The notes under the pieces were generated by a model. The model saw only the letters and a program-made list of their open reading frames with translations, did not search any database and had not been told where the DNA came from. Positions 16,088 through 24,270 of a stretch of 64,000 bases of DNA are shown one piece after another. The position numbers and the translations under genes were made by a program. How positions within the stretch are numbered: the stretch's first letter is position 1; the number at the start of each line of letters is the position of its first letter. The stretch is from NCBI RefSeq assembly GCF_014698065.1, contig NZ_JACJSI010000006.1, positions 1 to 64,000 on the forward strand, given 5' to 3'. The stretch comes from Nostoc flagelliforme FACHB-838 (GTDB lineage Bacteria > Cyanobacteriota > Cyanobacteriia > Cyanobacteriales > Nostocaceae).

Positions 16088-17209
16088 ATGACACTAGGCT
16101 TTTCTGTGCAAAAACTAGACAATGACTCAAATTATTTGAGTTCCTCAGACATCCAAAACTTTTGCCAGCTAGAGTCTGAGCAGTTAACTAGTCAATATCC
16201 AATTTTTTTCGTTCGTATTGTCTATCATGATTGCTTGCTAAAAAATCATCAGGAGGTTATACATTATGCTCAAGATCAAGCTCCTTTTTCCCCAAAAACT
16301 TTAGCTTATTTGCGTTCAGAAACATGGCTGACAGATTTTCCGCCTGCTTTTACTTTAAATGAATTTAGATTAAGCGGCTTTTCATCAATTTCTTACCTTT
16401 GCCCTATAGCCTATAGAAATCAGAAACCTGAATACATTCAAATCATTACTCATGAACCTCTGTCAAAGAGTTTGCAATTGTACGTAAAACGCTCTGCTAT
16501 ACTTCTGAGTAAATATGTAGATATTTACTTGAACTATGGAAGACAAAAAACGGAAATTCAACTCCTCGAAGATATCCTGCATAGAGTAGGACATCAATTG
16601 CGTAATTCACTAGGACTTATAGGATTGTATGCACATAATTTATGCTTAGGATTGGAGGACAATCCTTGGCAAGAACAAGCAACAATTATTGGCGAAAGCA
16701 TACAAGATTTAGATACTAATTTAAACGAGCTTATTGATTGTGGACAAAGTGCAAAATTAAGGGTAACATTTCAAGATTTAAGAAGTTTGGTTGTTGAAAG
16801 CATCACAAATCTCCAACCTTTAATTAATCAGAAAAAAGTCAAAATATTCATTCCTGATACATCGACAACTCTGAAAATAGACAGACTACAAATGAAACAA
16901 GTTTTTGACAATATTCTGAGTAATGCTGTTCATTTTAGTCCTAATTCAGGAACTATTACTTGTAGCTGGCAAATTTTTCAAGATGAAGTTTTAATTAAAA
17001 TCTCGGATCAAGGGCCAGGATTATCTAAAGAAGATTTACAAAAGGTATTTACACCATTTTATTCCCAACGTCGAGGAGGTACAGGGCTAGGTTTAACTAT
17101 TGCTAAAAAAATTGTTTTAGATCACCAAGGAAGTATCTGGGCGCAAGTTTTGTCAGAAAGAGGAGCACAATTTTCTGTAATCTTACCTCGACCAAGGAGC
17201 GGAAATTAA
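16088..17209 (+). CDS. Sensor histidine kinase, 373 aa
   Basis: Residues about 1-150 are an unrecognised N-terminal input region with no membrane segment, so the kinase is cytoplasmic. The HisKA-like helix holds the phospho-acceptor at GHQLRNSLG (His about 169). The ATPase domain has an N-box (FDNILSNAVHFSP), G1 (ISDQGPGLS), an F-box (VFTPFYSQ) and G2 (GGTGLGLTIAKK). An in-frame TTG at 16067 is an alternative start; I prefer the ATG at 16088. It is followed after 22 bases by a response regulator and starts an operon of four or five genes running to 20710. The input signal is unknown. Confidence 0.85.
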   Translation: MTLGFSVQKLDNDSNYLSSSDIQNFCQLESEQLTSQYPIFFVRIVYHDCLLKNHQEVIHYAQDQAPFSPKTLAYLRSETWLTDFPPAFTLNEFRLSGFSSISYLCPIAYRNQKPEYIQIITHEPLSKSLQLYVKRSAILLSKYVDIYLNYGRQKTEIQLLEDILHRVGHQLRNSLGLIGLYAHNLCLGLEDNPWQEQATIIGESIQDLDTNLNELIDCGQSAKLRVTFQDLRSLVVESITNLQPLINQKKVKIFIPDTSTTLKIDRLQMKQVFDNILSNAVHFSPNSGTITCSWQIFQDEVLIKISDQGPGLSKEDLQKVFTPFYSQRRGGTGLGLTIAKKIVLDHQGSIWAQVLSERGAQFSVILPRPRSGN

Positions 17210-17231
17210 TTCATAATTCATAATTAAGAAT

Positions 17232-17912
17232 ATGGCTAATGATAATAAGAAACTTTCGGTTTTACTTGTAGATGACGAAGAACGCTTTCGTCAAGGTTTA
17301 CGTACTCTGTTGAATTTTTATAGTATTAATTCTGCGTTACCTGTAGAAGTGATAGGTGATGCAGATTCTGTGGAGCAGGTTTTAAAGTTTACAAGCCAGA
17401 AGTGTCCAGATTTAATTTTGCTGGATATGCAATTGAAAGGATGTGATGGAATTACAGTTTTGGCACGTCTTAAGGAGACTGCTTACACTGGGAAAGTTTT
17501 AGTATTGTCGGCTCATCAAGAAGATGACTGGATTTTTAGAGCGATGCAGGCGGGAGCCGCAGGTTATGTGTTTAAAAATCGTTTAGCAACACAATTGTGT
17601 GAGGCTATTGACACTGTAACTAGGTCGGAAATTTATCTACCTTCAGAGGTTGCTAGTCTATTTTTCCGGTTTTTTCAGGCTTATTCAGATTCTTGTGTAA
17701 AAGCATGTCATGAAGTGCATTTAACCGAAAGAGAGCAAGAAGTTTTATATTGGTTAACTCAAGGTGCTTCTAATGAAGAAATCGCTAAACATTTATATGT
17801 AACAGTCGCTACTGTTAAGGCGCATCTCACAAGTATTTTTGAAAAGTTGAAGGTTACTAGCCGGACTCAAGCGATTGTGGCTGCTCTTAAGTTAGGATTG
17901 GTTCACGCTTGA
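17232..17912 (+). CDS. NarL/LuxR-family response regulator, 226 aa
   Basis: The receiver domain covers residues 8-135: acidic pair VDDE at 14-15, phospho-acceptor Asp at about 65 in LILLDMQLKG, a switch Ser in VLSAHQ, and Lys in YVFKNRL. The C-terminal LuxR-type HTH (about 160-224) reads LTEREQEVLYWLTQGASNEEI, split by one residue pair from AKHLYVTVATVKAHL. It is the cognate partner of the histidine kinase 22 bases upstream. The target promoter is unknown; the divergent CIS promoter 1.9 kb upstream is a possible target (inference). Confidence 0.9.
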   Translation: MANDNKKLSVLLVDDEERFRQGLRTLLNFYSINSALPVEVIGDADSVEQVLKFTSQKCPDLILLDMQLKGCDGITVLARLKETAYTGKVLVLSAHQEDDWIFRAMQAGAAGYVFKNRLATQLCEAIDTVTRSEIYLPSEVASLFFRFFQAYSDSCVKACHEVHLTEREQEVLYWLTQGASNEEIAKHLYVTVATVKAHLTSIFEKLKVTSRTQAIVAALKLGLVHA

Positions 17913-17955
17913 ACACGACAGAAGTAATTGGTGCAATTCACGAAACTCTTTGTAT

Positions 17956-20088
17956 ATGTCCTCATTTGAATCTTTTTATCAACAATACCCCTGCTCGTAC
18001 AATTCTCCCTTAAATTGCGATCGCCCCTTCCAAACGGCACAGCAAATCAAGGGCGCTAAGTTTTGCTTGGAATGTGGTTTTCCAGCAACTTTACCACAGG
18101 AGGCTGAGATTAAAGGGAATCAGGGGACTTATCAAATAGCTAGTTTTATCGGTGTGCGGGGTTTAGGCCGCTTATACTCAGGTGTTAAACTTAAGGACAA
18201 ACAGCCTGTAATTATTAAAGAATATCTATTACCCAATCGTTGTTTTAATGAAAGCGAAACTCAAAAGCGGAAAGAAACTTTCAAACGAGTGGGTGGAGTA
18301 AGTTTAGCCGATAGTCGAATTCAAAACTTCCGTCTTGTGGAAACTAAAGAAGCGATCGCTGATGAAAAAGGAGAGCGCTGTTATCTAATTACTCAAGGTA
18401 TAGAGTCATCCCAATCTTTAGCTAAATATCTGATAGAAAAGGGAGCAATGACATCTTCTGATGTGCGTGAGGTACTAAATCAAGGTTTACAAACTCTCCA
18501 GTTTCTCCACACTCAAAAGCTGCGTTTTCCCTCCAATCAAATACAGATGGGTATCACTCATGGCAACATCAGTTTAGATAGTACTTTAATTAAACTAGAA
18601 AAAAATCAAAAGTTCTCTATATACTTTAGTGATTTAGCTATCTGGGAAAATTTATTTATTCCACCCATTATTACTCAACCCGCACCCGCCAGACCCGAAC
18701 AAGATTTAGAATCATTAGGATTGCTAGCCTTTTCTTTATGGGTAGGGCAGACAACTAATTATCTATCCAATCAGCCTCTCGATCCTAGAGATAATCAACA
18801 ATGGCCAGATACTGATAGCCATTTAAAGCAATTTATTTATCGGCTACTTGGACTGGAAAGTACTTTCGAGAATGCGGAAGCCGCACGTAAAGCATTACTA
18901 GAACTTCCCAAAGAAGATAATGGCAAAAGTTCAGTGCGTTCGCCAGGTTCTCAAGAAATAAAAAAGCCTTTGCCAATGCCCTTAATTCTACTAGGCATTC
19001 TAGCTTTATTACTACTTAGCGGCGGAATATTGTATTGGCTTTTGGGCAAGAAAACAGGTAGTACTAATCAATATATACAATGGTCTAGACTTGTGCGGAA
19101 TTTCTCAGAAGTTCCCAACGTTCCTTCTGGACGATTTACTTACACAGGAGAAAAAGATAGTACATGGAGTTATGTTTTAACGCAACCAGTCGATAACAGT
19201 CGTTTAAGAGATTTATTGACCACACCAAAGCTAGATGCAACAGCAACATTTAACTATGAATCAGTTTTGTCATCAAATCTAAATAATCCCATTAAAAGTA
19301 TCGAAGAAGTCCAAACAAGCAAAAAGGATTTTGCAATTACTAGTTTGGTAGAGAACATCACAGATAAACTTGCTAAAAAAACATTTGCTTATGATGGTTT
19401 ACTTGTTTTTGTAGCATTTAATAAAAGAGACTCAAATCTGGCTAATGCTCTTGGGGGGCAAATCAATCTTGAACAATTGCGTCAAATTTACACAGGTAAG
19501 ATTACTAATTGGCAGCAGATTAATCCGAAACTTCCAAATCTACCTGTGAAACCTTTTGCCCCTACTGAACCAGAAGCAGTCAGTAAATTTCAAGAAATAG
19601 TCCTCAAAAATGCTCCTCAGGACGAAGCTTTATTTACTGCAAAGGTTACTAAACTTGATACAACAAAAACCCAAAATCTAATACGCAGCGAGACTCTACA
19701 AGGGCGAAGCACTGGTATTATTAGTTTTGGAATTATCAGTAAAACTTCGAATCAGTGTACTGGGTATCCTCTAGCGATCGCAGATGATAAAAGGTCAGCG
19801 ATTCAACCTCTATTTCAAAGGCGCGATCGCCGCTCTATAAATCCTTCAGATGATTTATGTCAACATGATGATTATTATGTTGATGTCACAACTTTCCAAA
19901 GCTATCCTTTGGGATACCCTATTTTTGTAGTGTACCCTAAAGACAGCACCCGCCTGCCTGGTGGTTCTACATTTGCCCAGATGCTAACCACTCGTCAGGG
20001 TCAGTGTTTACTTAGTAAAGTAGGTCTTGTAGCTTTACAACCTATGCCTGATGATATAAATTCCTATGCCTGCAAATCGGTGCCCTAA
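17956..20088 (+). CDS. Membrane-anchored pseudokinase fused to a PstS-like binding domain, 710 aa
   Basis: The N-terminus has a short cysteine-containing segment (CDRPF, CLECGF), then a kinase-fold domain at about 55-310. The catalytic HRD motif is replaced by THGNISLDS and DFG by FSDLAIWE, so it is a predicted pseudokinase. One membrane helix follows (LILLGILALLLLSGGILYWLL, about 345-365). The extracytoplasmic C-terminal half resembles a phosphate-type periplasmic binding protein (LLVFVAFNKRDSN, LEQLRQIYTGKITNWQQI, FQEIVLK). The ATG at 17956 is preferred to a TTG two codons earlier. It overlaps the downstream FHA gene by 23 bases. It probably senses an anion or scaffolds signalling; no catalysis is expected. 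Confidence 0.8.
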   Translation: MSSFESFYQQYPCSYNSPLNCDRPFQTAQQIKGAKFCLECGFPATLPQEAEIKGNQGTYQIASFIGVRGLGRLYSGVKLKDKQPVIIKEYLLPNRCFNESETQKRKETFKRVGGVSLADSRIQNFRLVETKEAIADEKGERCYLITQGIESSQSLAKYLIEKGAMTSSDVREVLNQGLQTLQFLHTQKLRFPSNQIQMGITHGNISLDSTLIKLEKNQKFSIYFSDLAIWENLFIPPIITQPAPARPEQDLESLGLLAFSLWVGQTTNYLSNQPLDPRDNQQWPDTDSHLKQFIYRLLGLESTFENAEAARKALLELPKEDNGKSSVRSPGSQEIKKPLPMPLILLGILALLLLSGGILYWLLGKKTGSTNQYIQWSRLVRNFSEVPNVPSGRFTYTGEKDSTWSYVLTQPVDNSRLRDLLTTPKLDATATFNYESVLSSNLNNPIKSIEEVQTSKKDFAITSLVENITDKLAKKTFAYDGLLVFVAFNKRDSNLANALGGQINLEQLRQIYTGKITNWQQINPKLPNLPVKPFAPTEPEAVSKFQEIVLKNAPQDEALFTAKVTKLDTTKTQNLIRSETLQGRSTGIISFGIISKTSNQCTGYPLAIADDKRSAIQPLFQRRDRRSINPSDDLCQHDDYYVDVTTFQSYPLGYPIFVVYPKDSTRLPGGSTFAQMLTTRQGQCLLSKVGLVALQPMPDDINSYACKSVP

Positions 20089-20710
20089 TCCCAGTTGCGA
20101 ATATTTTAACCGCGCCCTGCCTAACAATGCTAAGGTTTGTCCCTGGTGTTCAACTCCTATAGGTAATGTAGTTTCTCCTACACCACAACCGCCTAATCAA
20201 CCACCACCTATTCAACAACAACCTAGTCAACCACCACCTGTTCAGTATCAACGGCCAGCAACCGATCAACCTAACTACCAGGTTCCTCAACAAGCTCCTG
20301 TTGATTATTCAACAGTCTATCAGCCACGGGTTTCTTATCCGCCAACACCGCCTGTTTATACCCCCCCGCCTCAAAGAGCGCCAGTCTTAAAGCTGGTTCA
20401 TAGCACGGGAAGAGAATTTAACCTCGTTGGCGAAGGAGGTTATATTGGCCGTCGCAGTCAGAGTCCAGGAATAGCGCCGCCAGAAATTGACTTAACCGGC
20501 ATTCCCAGTGAGGGAATAGTCTCTCGTCGTCATGCGCGAGTCGATTGGGACTGGTCGCAAAACGCATATATGATTGTTGATATGAGTACAAATGGTATTT
20601 ATTTAAACAGCAATCCTCTAACTCCTGGTATGCAATATCGTCTGCTTAATGGCGATTCAGTAAAATTTGGTCAAGATAACCTAGTAAATTTCACTGTATA
20701 TATAGTGTAG
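20066..20710 (+). CDS. FHA domain protein with N-terminal zinc ribbon, 214 aa
   Basis: Residues 1-33 form a zinc-ribbon with four cysteines (CPNPSCEYFN and CPWCSTP). Residues 35-115 are a proline/glutamine-rich linker. Residues about 120-214 are an FHA phosphothreonine-binding domain (GRRSQSPGIAPP, GIVSRRHARVDWDW, DMSTNGIYLN, LNGDSVKFG). It is cytoplasmic. The gene overlaps the pseudokinase-PstS gene, so the two products are translationally coupled and probably act together. With the FHA protein at 8456-10501, this gives FHA proteins on both sides of the CIS core. Confidence 0.88.
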   Translation: MPANRCPNPSCEYFNRALPNNAKVCPWCSTPIGNVVSPTPQPPNQPPPIQQQPSQPPPVQYQRPATDQPNYQVPQQAPVDYSTVYQPRVSYPPTPPVYTPPPQRAPVLKLVHSTGREFNLVGEGGYIGRRSQSPGIAPPEIDLTGIPSEGIVSRRHARVDWDWSQNAYMIVDMSTNGIYLNSNPLTPGMQYRLLNGDSVKFGQDNLVNFTVYIV

Positions 20711-20859
20711 TAAAAAACTAGCTTTATCATGAGTATTCTCTGCGTACCTTTGCGCTTACCTCTGCGCCCCTAGCCTGCGGGAAGCCGTTCGCGTAGCGTC
20801 TCGTAGAGAAGCGCCTTTGCGTTTAAATTCTAAAATCCTTAGTTATTCACAAAGGACAA
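20711..20859. repeat. Extragenic palindromic repeat before the TrpD-like gene
   Basis: The 148-base spacer contains a GC-richer palindromic block (GCCTGCGGGAAGCCG, then CGCGTAGCGTCTCGTAGAGA) around 20776-20815. Fragments of the same repeat family occur at about 33365, 53830 and 60300. It does not look like a promoter. Confidence 0.5.
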
Positions 20860-21954
20860 ATGAGCAATGTATTTCGGGAATTCCTGCAAAAAGTAGGCAG
20901 TGGAAACCACACAGCCGAGAATTTAACTCGCGCCCAAGCAGCCACCGCAACTAAAATGATGCTGCTGGGTGAAGCGACACCAGCCCAAATCGGAGCGTTT
21001 TTGATTGCTCATCGCATCAAGCGCCCCACAGGGGAAGAGTTAGCAGGAATGTTAGATGCTTATGATGAACTAGGGCCAAAACTGCAACCAATAGCCTCTG
21101 GGCGGCCAGCGATCGCTCTTGGCATCCCTTATGATGGCAGAACACGCACAGCACCAATTAGTCCAGTAACAGCTTTACTGCTCGCCGCAGTTGGACAGCC
21201 AGTAATCATGCACGGTGGCGATCGCCTACCAACTAAATACGGCTTACCCCTGATAGATATTTGGCAGGGTTTAGGAGTCGATTGGACTACCCTACCACTG
21301 GCAAAAACCCAGCAGATATTTGAGCAAACGGGAATCGGCTTTATTTATCTACCTCAGCATTTCCCTTTGACTACAAGTATTTGGGAATACCGCGACCAAC
21401 TTGGCAAACGTCCGCCCTTAGCGACAATGGAGCTAATTTGGTGTCCTTATGCTGGGGATGCTCATGTAATTTCTGGGTTTGTCCATCCGCCGACAGAAGG
21501 GATGTTTCAGATAGCTCTAGGGCTGCGAGGAGTAACAAAATTTACATTAGTGAAAGGATTGGAAGGTAGTTGCGACTTACCGCGCGATCGCACTGCAATC
21601 ATCAGCTTATCTGCATCCATAGCATCCCAAGAGGTAGAACGATTACACCTCGTACCGCGTGATTACGGCTTTACTACCAAAAACGTGCCCCTTGGAACTA
21701 CTGAAGAACTGGTGGCGGAGATTCAAGAGGTTTTGGCAGGTAAACCAGGTGAATTGATGCAAACAGCCTTGTGGAATGGGGGATTTTATCTATGGCGGAG
21801 CGGTATTTGTCCAAATATGCCAGAGGGTTTAGCTAAAGCAGAAGAATTATTAACCACTGGGATGGTAGCAGCTAAACTCCAAGAACTGATCCAATTAGTA
21901 AATTCCGTATCAGCAGATGTACCCTCTAGGGTGTCAACGACTTCTCCAAAATAG
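20860..21954 (+). CDS. Anthranilate phosphoribosyltransferase-family protein (TrpD2-like), 364 aa
   Basis: The N-terminal helical bundle has LTRAQAATATKMMLLGEATPAQIGAFL (as two motifs) and HRIKRPTGEELAGMLDAYDEL. The phosphoribosyl-binding part has IPYDGRTRTAPIS, AVGQPVIMHGGDRLPTKYG and GLEGSCDLPRDR. The usual GTGGD loop of true TrpD is replaced by the DGRTRTAPIS/HGGD pattern, so this belongs to the TrpD2-like branch whose substrate is not anthranilate or is unknown. The length is normal. Its 3' end overlaps the convergent LCP gene by 29 bases. Confidence 0.85.
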   Translation: MSNVFREFLQKVGSGNHTAENLTRAQAATATKMMLLGEATPAQIGAFLIAHRIKRPTGEELAGMLDAYDELGPKLQPIASGRPAIALGIPYDGRTRTAPISPVTALLLAAVGQPVIMHGGDRLPTKYGLPLIDIWQGLGVDWTTLPLAKTQQIFEQTGIGFIYLPQHFPLTTSIWEYRDQLGKRPPLATMELIWCPYAGDAHVISGFVHPPTEGMFQIALGLRGVTKFTLVKGLEGSCDLPRDRTAIISLSASIASQEVERLHLVPRDYGFTTKNVPLGTTEELVAEIQEVLAGKPGELMQTALWNGGFYLWRSGICPNMPEGLAKAEELLTTGMVAAKLQELIQLVNSVSADVPSRVSTTSPK

Positions 21955-23362
21955 ATTTTTGTTGCAACCAATCCTGACCCACTTGGATACTGATATCTGA
22001 GCCAAGGTTGCCAGTGCTTTCCACGCGCACTTCGCCAAATCCTAAAGTATTGCGAATGGATTCGGCACTGTCACCATCTCCTTGTTGGGCGACAATGTGA
22101 GTTACATCTAGAGGTTCACCCCATGCCTTGGCCACATAGATGTTCCGATATCCAGATTTTTCCAAAGCTCTAATTAACGGTCGCAAGTTAGAGCGATCGC
22201 CACCTGTACTATCTTGAATTGCTACACGTAAAGAGCTTGGGTCAGTTGTAGTTGCCAACTGTTCCTCTTCTGATTCCAAACCAAAGTGTTGAGCCATCAG
22301 TTTGGCAATACCATTTTTGCTGGGCAACCAATAGCTAGCACCGAACTCGCCTTTCTCGCTAAAGCGACCAGGCAGCATTAACATTTGCATATTAGAGCGA
22401 TTTGTCCGCACTCCAAAACCCATCAGCGCCACTAACTCTTCAACAGTCAAGTTAGTATCAATGTGGTCTTTCACTACATCCAGAACTTTTGGTAATTGAG
22501 CGACAGTAGTTGGGTTGAGTGTTTGATCCATCAAAGCACGCATGACCATTTGCTGCCGTTGAATCCGACCAATATCACCGAGTTCATCATGGCGAAAACG
22601 CAGCAATTGTAGTGTTTGATCGCCGTTGAGATGCTGTTTACCGGCTTTCAAATTGATGTACAAATGCTGAGAATCATCTTGGTATTTCATATCTTTGGGG
22701 ACGTATACTGTCACACCACCCAAAGCATCAATCAGCTTGCCAACTCCTAAAACGTTAATTCGGACATAGCGATCAATTCCTGCTCCACCTAAGAGATTAC
22801 TGACGGTTTTTGCAGTCAAAGCTGGCCCACCTTCAAGATTGGCAGCATTAATTTTTTTCACTCCATACCCCTCTATTTCTGTGCGGGTATCTCTGGGAAT
22901 GGAGAGCATATTTATTTTTTTCGTCTCTGGATCAAATTTGACCAAGAGCATGACATCGGAAAGACCATCAAAGGAGTTTACTTGGGGCAGGTATTTGAGG
23001 TTTTTGGTTTCTTCAGGAGGGTTTTGGATATCTGGCGGAAGTACGCTCATGCCCATCACCAAGAGATTTACCGGGCGGGTTAATTCTGAAAATCGCAGCA
23101 CACCTCCAGAAATGCGATCGCTATCGAAGACTGCTTCATCCTTTGGACTTAGCTGGGCTTGTTGCAAAGGCGTGCTGCTCAAAGATACTGCCAAAAGCGC
23201 CCCCGCAGTTGCTGACACCATCGCAATACCACTCATCCCCACCCAAAACCATAGCCAACGTCCTGATTTCGAGTTCTGAGAAATTTTTCTACTGGACTTT
23301 AAGGCTTTTCCTGACTGGTTTTCTTCCGCCGAACTTCTTTGAATGGTCACAGACTTCCTCAC
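21926..23362 (-). CDS. LytR-CpsA-Psr (LCP) family protein, 478 aa
   Basis: A basic cytoplasmic N-terminus (about 1-33) leads to one membrane helix (WLWFWVGMSGIAMVSATAGA, about 36-60). The LCP catalytic domain follows, with VNLLVMGM, DGLSDVMLLVKFDPETKKI, LSIPRDTRTEI, KINAANLEGG, LLGGAGIDRYVRI, and the conserved arginines of LLRFRHDELGDIGRIQRQQ. The C-terminal LytR_C domain spans about 375-460 (LRVAIQDSTGGDRSNLR, GYRNIYVAKAWGE). LCP enzymes transfer polyprenyl-linked glycans to peptidoglycan or protein at the outer face of the plasma membrane. The gene is convergent and overlapping with the TrpD-like gene. Confidence 0.92.
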   Translation of the reverse strand: MRKSVTIQRSSAEENQSGKALKSSRKISQNSKSGRWLWFWVGMSGIAMVSATAGALLAVSLSSTPLQQAQLSPKDEAVFDSDRISGGVLRFSELTRPVNLLVMGMSVLPPDIQNPPEETKNLKYLPQVNSFDGLSDVMLLVKFDPETKKINMLSIPRDTRTEIEGYGVKKINAANLEGGPALTAKTVSNLLGGAGIDRYVRINVLGVGKLIDALGGVTVYVPKDMKYQDDSQHLYINLKAGKQHLNGDQTLQLLRFRHDELGDIGRIQRQQMVMRALMDQTLNPTTVAQLPKVLDVVKDHIDTNLTVEELVALMGFGVRTNRSNMQMLMLPGRFSEKGEFGASYWLPSKNGIAKLMAQHFGLESEEEQLATTTDPSSLRVAIQDSTGGDRSNLRPLIRALEKSGYRNIYVAKAWGEPLDVTHIVAQQGDGDSAESIRNTLGFGEVRVESTGNLGSDISIQVGQDWLQQKSILEKSLTP

Positions 23363-23467
23363 ACTTACTCACTAATCAAATTCGGTAAATTTGTAGACTA
23401 AAAACATCCAAACAAATCAACCCATAATAGCTAACTCTTAATTATCAGTGCTAACTTTTTTAATGTA

Positions 23468-23632
23468 GTGTCAACCACAACACTTATAGCAGCATTTATC
23501 CTTCTTTTGGGCCAACCTAGAGATGTTTTACTGAAGTATGGCAATAATAAACTGGATTTGACTAGATATATGAATAAATTAACTGTAAATTTTGAGAAAA
23601 TCAGTAAAAACACTGGCAATTTGTCACCTTAA
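23468..23632 (+). CDS. Possible small protein, 54 aa
   Basis: A plus-strand frame from GTG at 23468 to TAA at 23630 reads a hydrophobic N-terminus (TLIAAFILLLGQPRDVLLKY) and a polar C-terminus (NKLDLTRYMNKL, then FEKISKNTG). The composition is protein-like, more so than the opposite 62-codon minus-strand frame. No good ribosome-binding site is visible and the start is uncertain. It may equally be a remnant of a longer gene. Confidence 0.3.
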   Translation: MSTTTLIAAFILLLGQPRDVLLKYGNNKLDLTRYMNKLTVNFEKISKNTGNLSP

Positions 23633-23636
23633 AAAA

Positions 23637-24161
23637 TTAAGATAAATACTTGCCAAGTACTCGTTCTGCTAAATTACTAAACCCTGGCAAACGACCAGAT
23701 TTGCCCTGCATCAGGCGCAAAATCAACCAGGCACTGACTAAAAAGTAACCCGACGTGAGAAAACTATTCAGGATAAATAGACGTAGCGGAAAAAAATCTG
23801 AAGTTGCTGCTCCCGTGGTTAATAATAAATAACCCAACAGCCAAGTAAGTGCCAAAGTAATAGACAAACGACTAATAGCAAGTTGTTCCCGACTACCCTG
23901 CCCCCGATACAGAGTCCACAAGGATGGAAAAAAGCCGATAATTGGAACTAAATGTAAAAGCAACTGTGTTTTGGAGATTGGGGAAGGTGGGGCCCCCTCT
24001 GGGGATAAAGGGTAATGGGGATTGGAGAAGGTGGGGCCTCCTCTGGGGATAAGGGGTAATGGGGATTGAGGATTATTATTCTCCCCCTGCTCCCCTGCTC
24101 CCCTGCTCCCCTGCTCTCCTGCTCCCCACTCTCCACTCTCTTTCGGTTCAAAATTATTCAT
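23637..24161 (-). CDS. Small membrane protein with repeat-derived insertion, about 174 aa
   Basis: From the start I prefer (MNNFEPKES, AGGAG about 15 bases upstream), residues 1-65 are low-complexity and encoded by short tandem repeats: CTCCCCTGCT-type 10-mers at about 24080-24125, and a duplicated 45-bp unit at about 23980-24065. The rest has three membrane segments (LLLHLVPIIGFFPSLWTLY, LSITLALTWLLGYLLLTTG, FILNSFLTSGYFLVSAWLIL) and a basic tail. Upstream in-frame ATGs extend it to 24260, which would nearly abut the divergent transporter gene. The core resembles small DUF4870-like membrane proteins; function unknown. Confidence 0.65.
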   Translation of the reverse strand: MNNFEPKESGEWGAGEQGSRGAGEQGENNNPQSPLPLIPRGGPTFSNPHYPLSPEGAPPSPISKTQLLLHLVPIIGFFPSLWTLYRGQGSREQLAISRLSITLALTWLLGYLLLTTGAATSDFFPLRLFILNSFLTSGYFLVSAWLILRLMQGKSGRLPGFSNLAERVLGKYLS

Positions 24162-24270
24162 TGGGGTTAGTCTAACTCCTAAACTAGAAGGATGAATAAG
24201 ACTCATATAGTTAGAGATAATAAACTGTAAAGAAAGATTTAACTTAGTTCTATTCCGCAATCAGCTCAAA

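Noticed and set aside
23431..23619. 62-codon minus-strand frame
   Set aside because: The opposite strand reads more like protein (54 codons from 23468). Neither is certain, but this one has an AT-driven composition.
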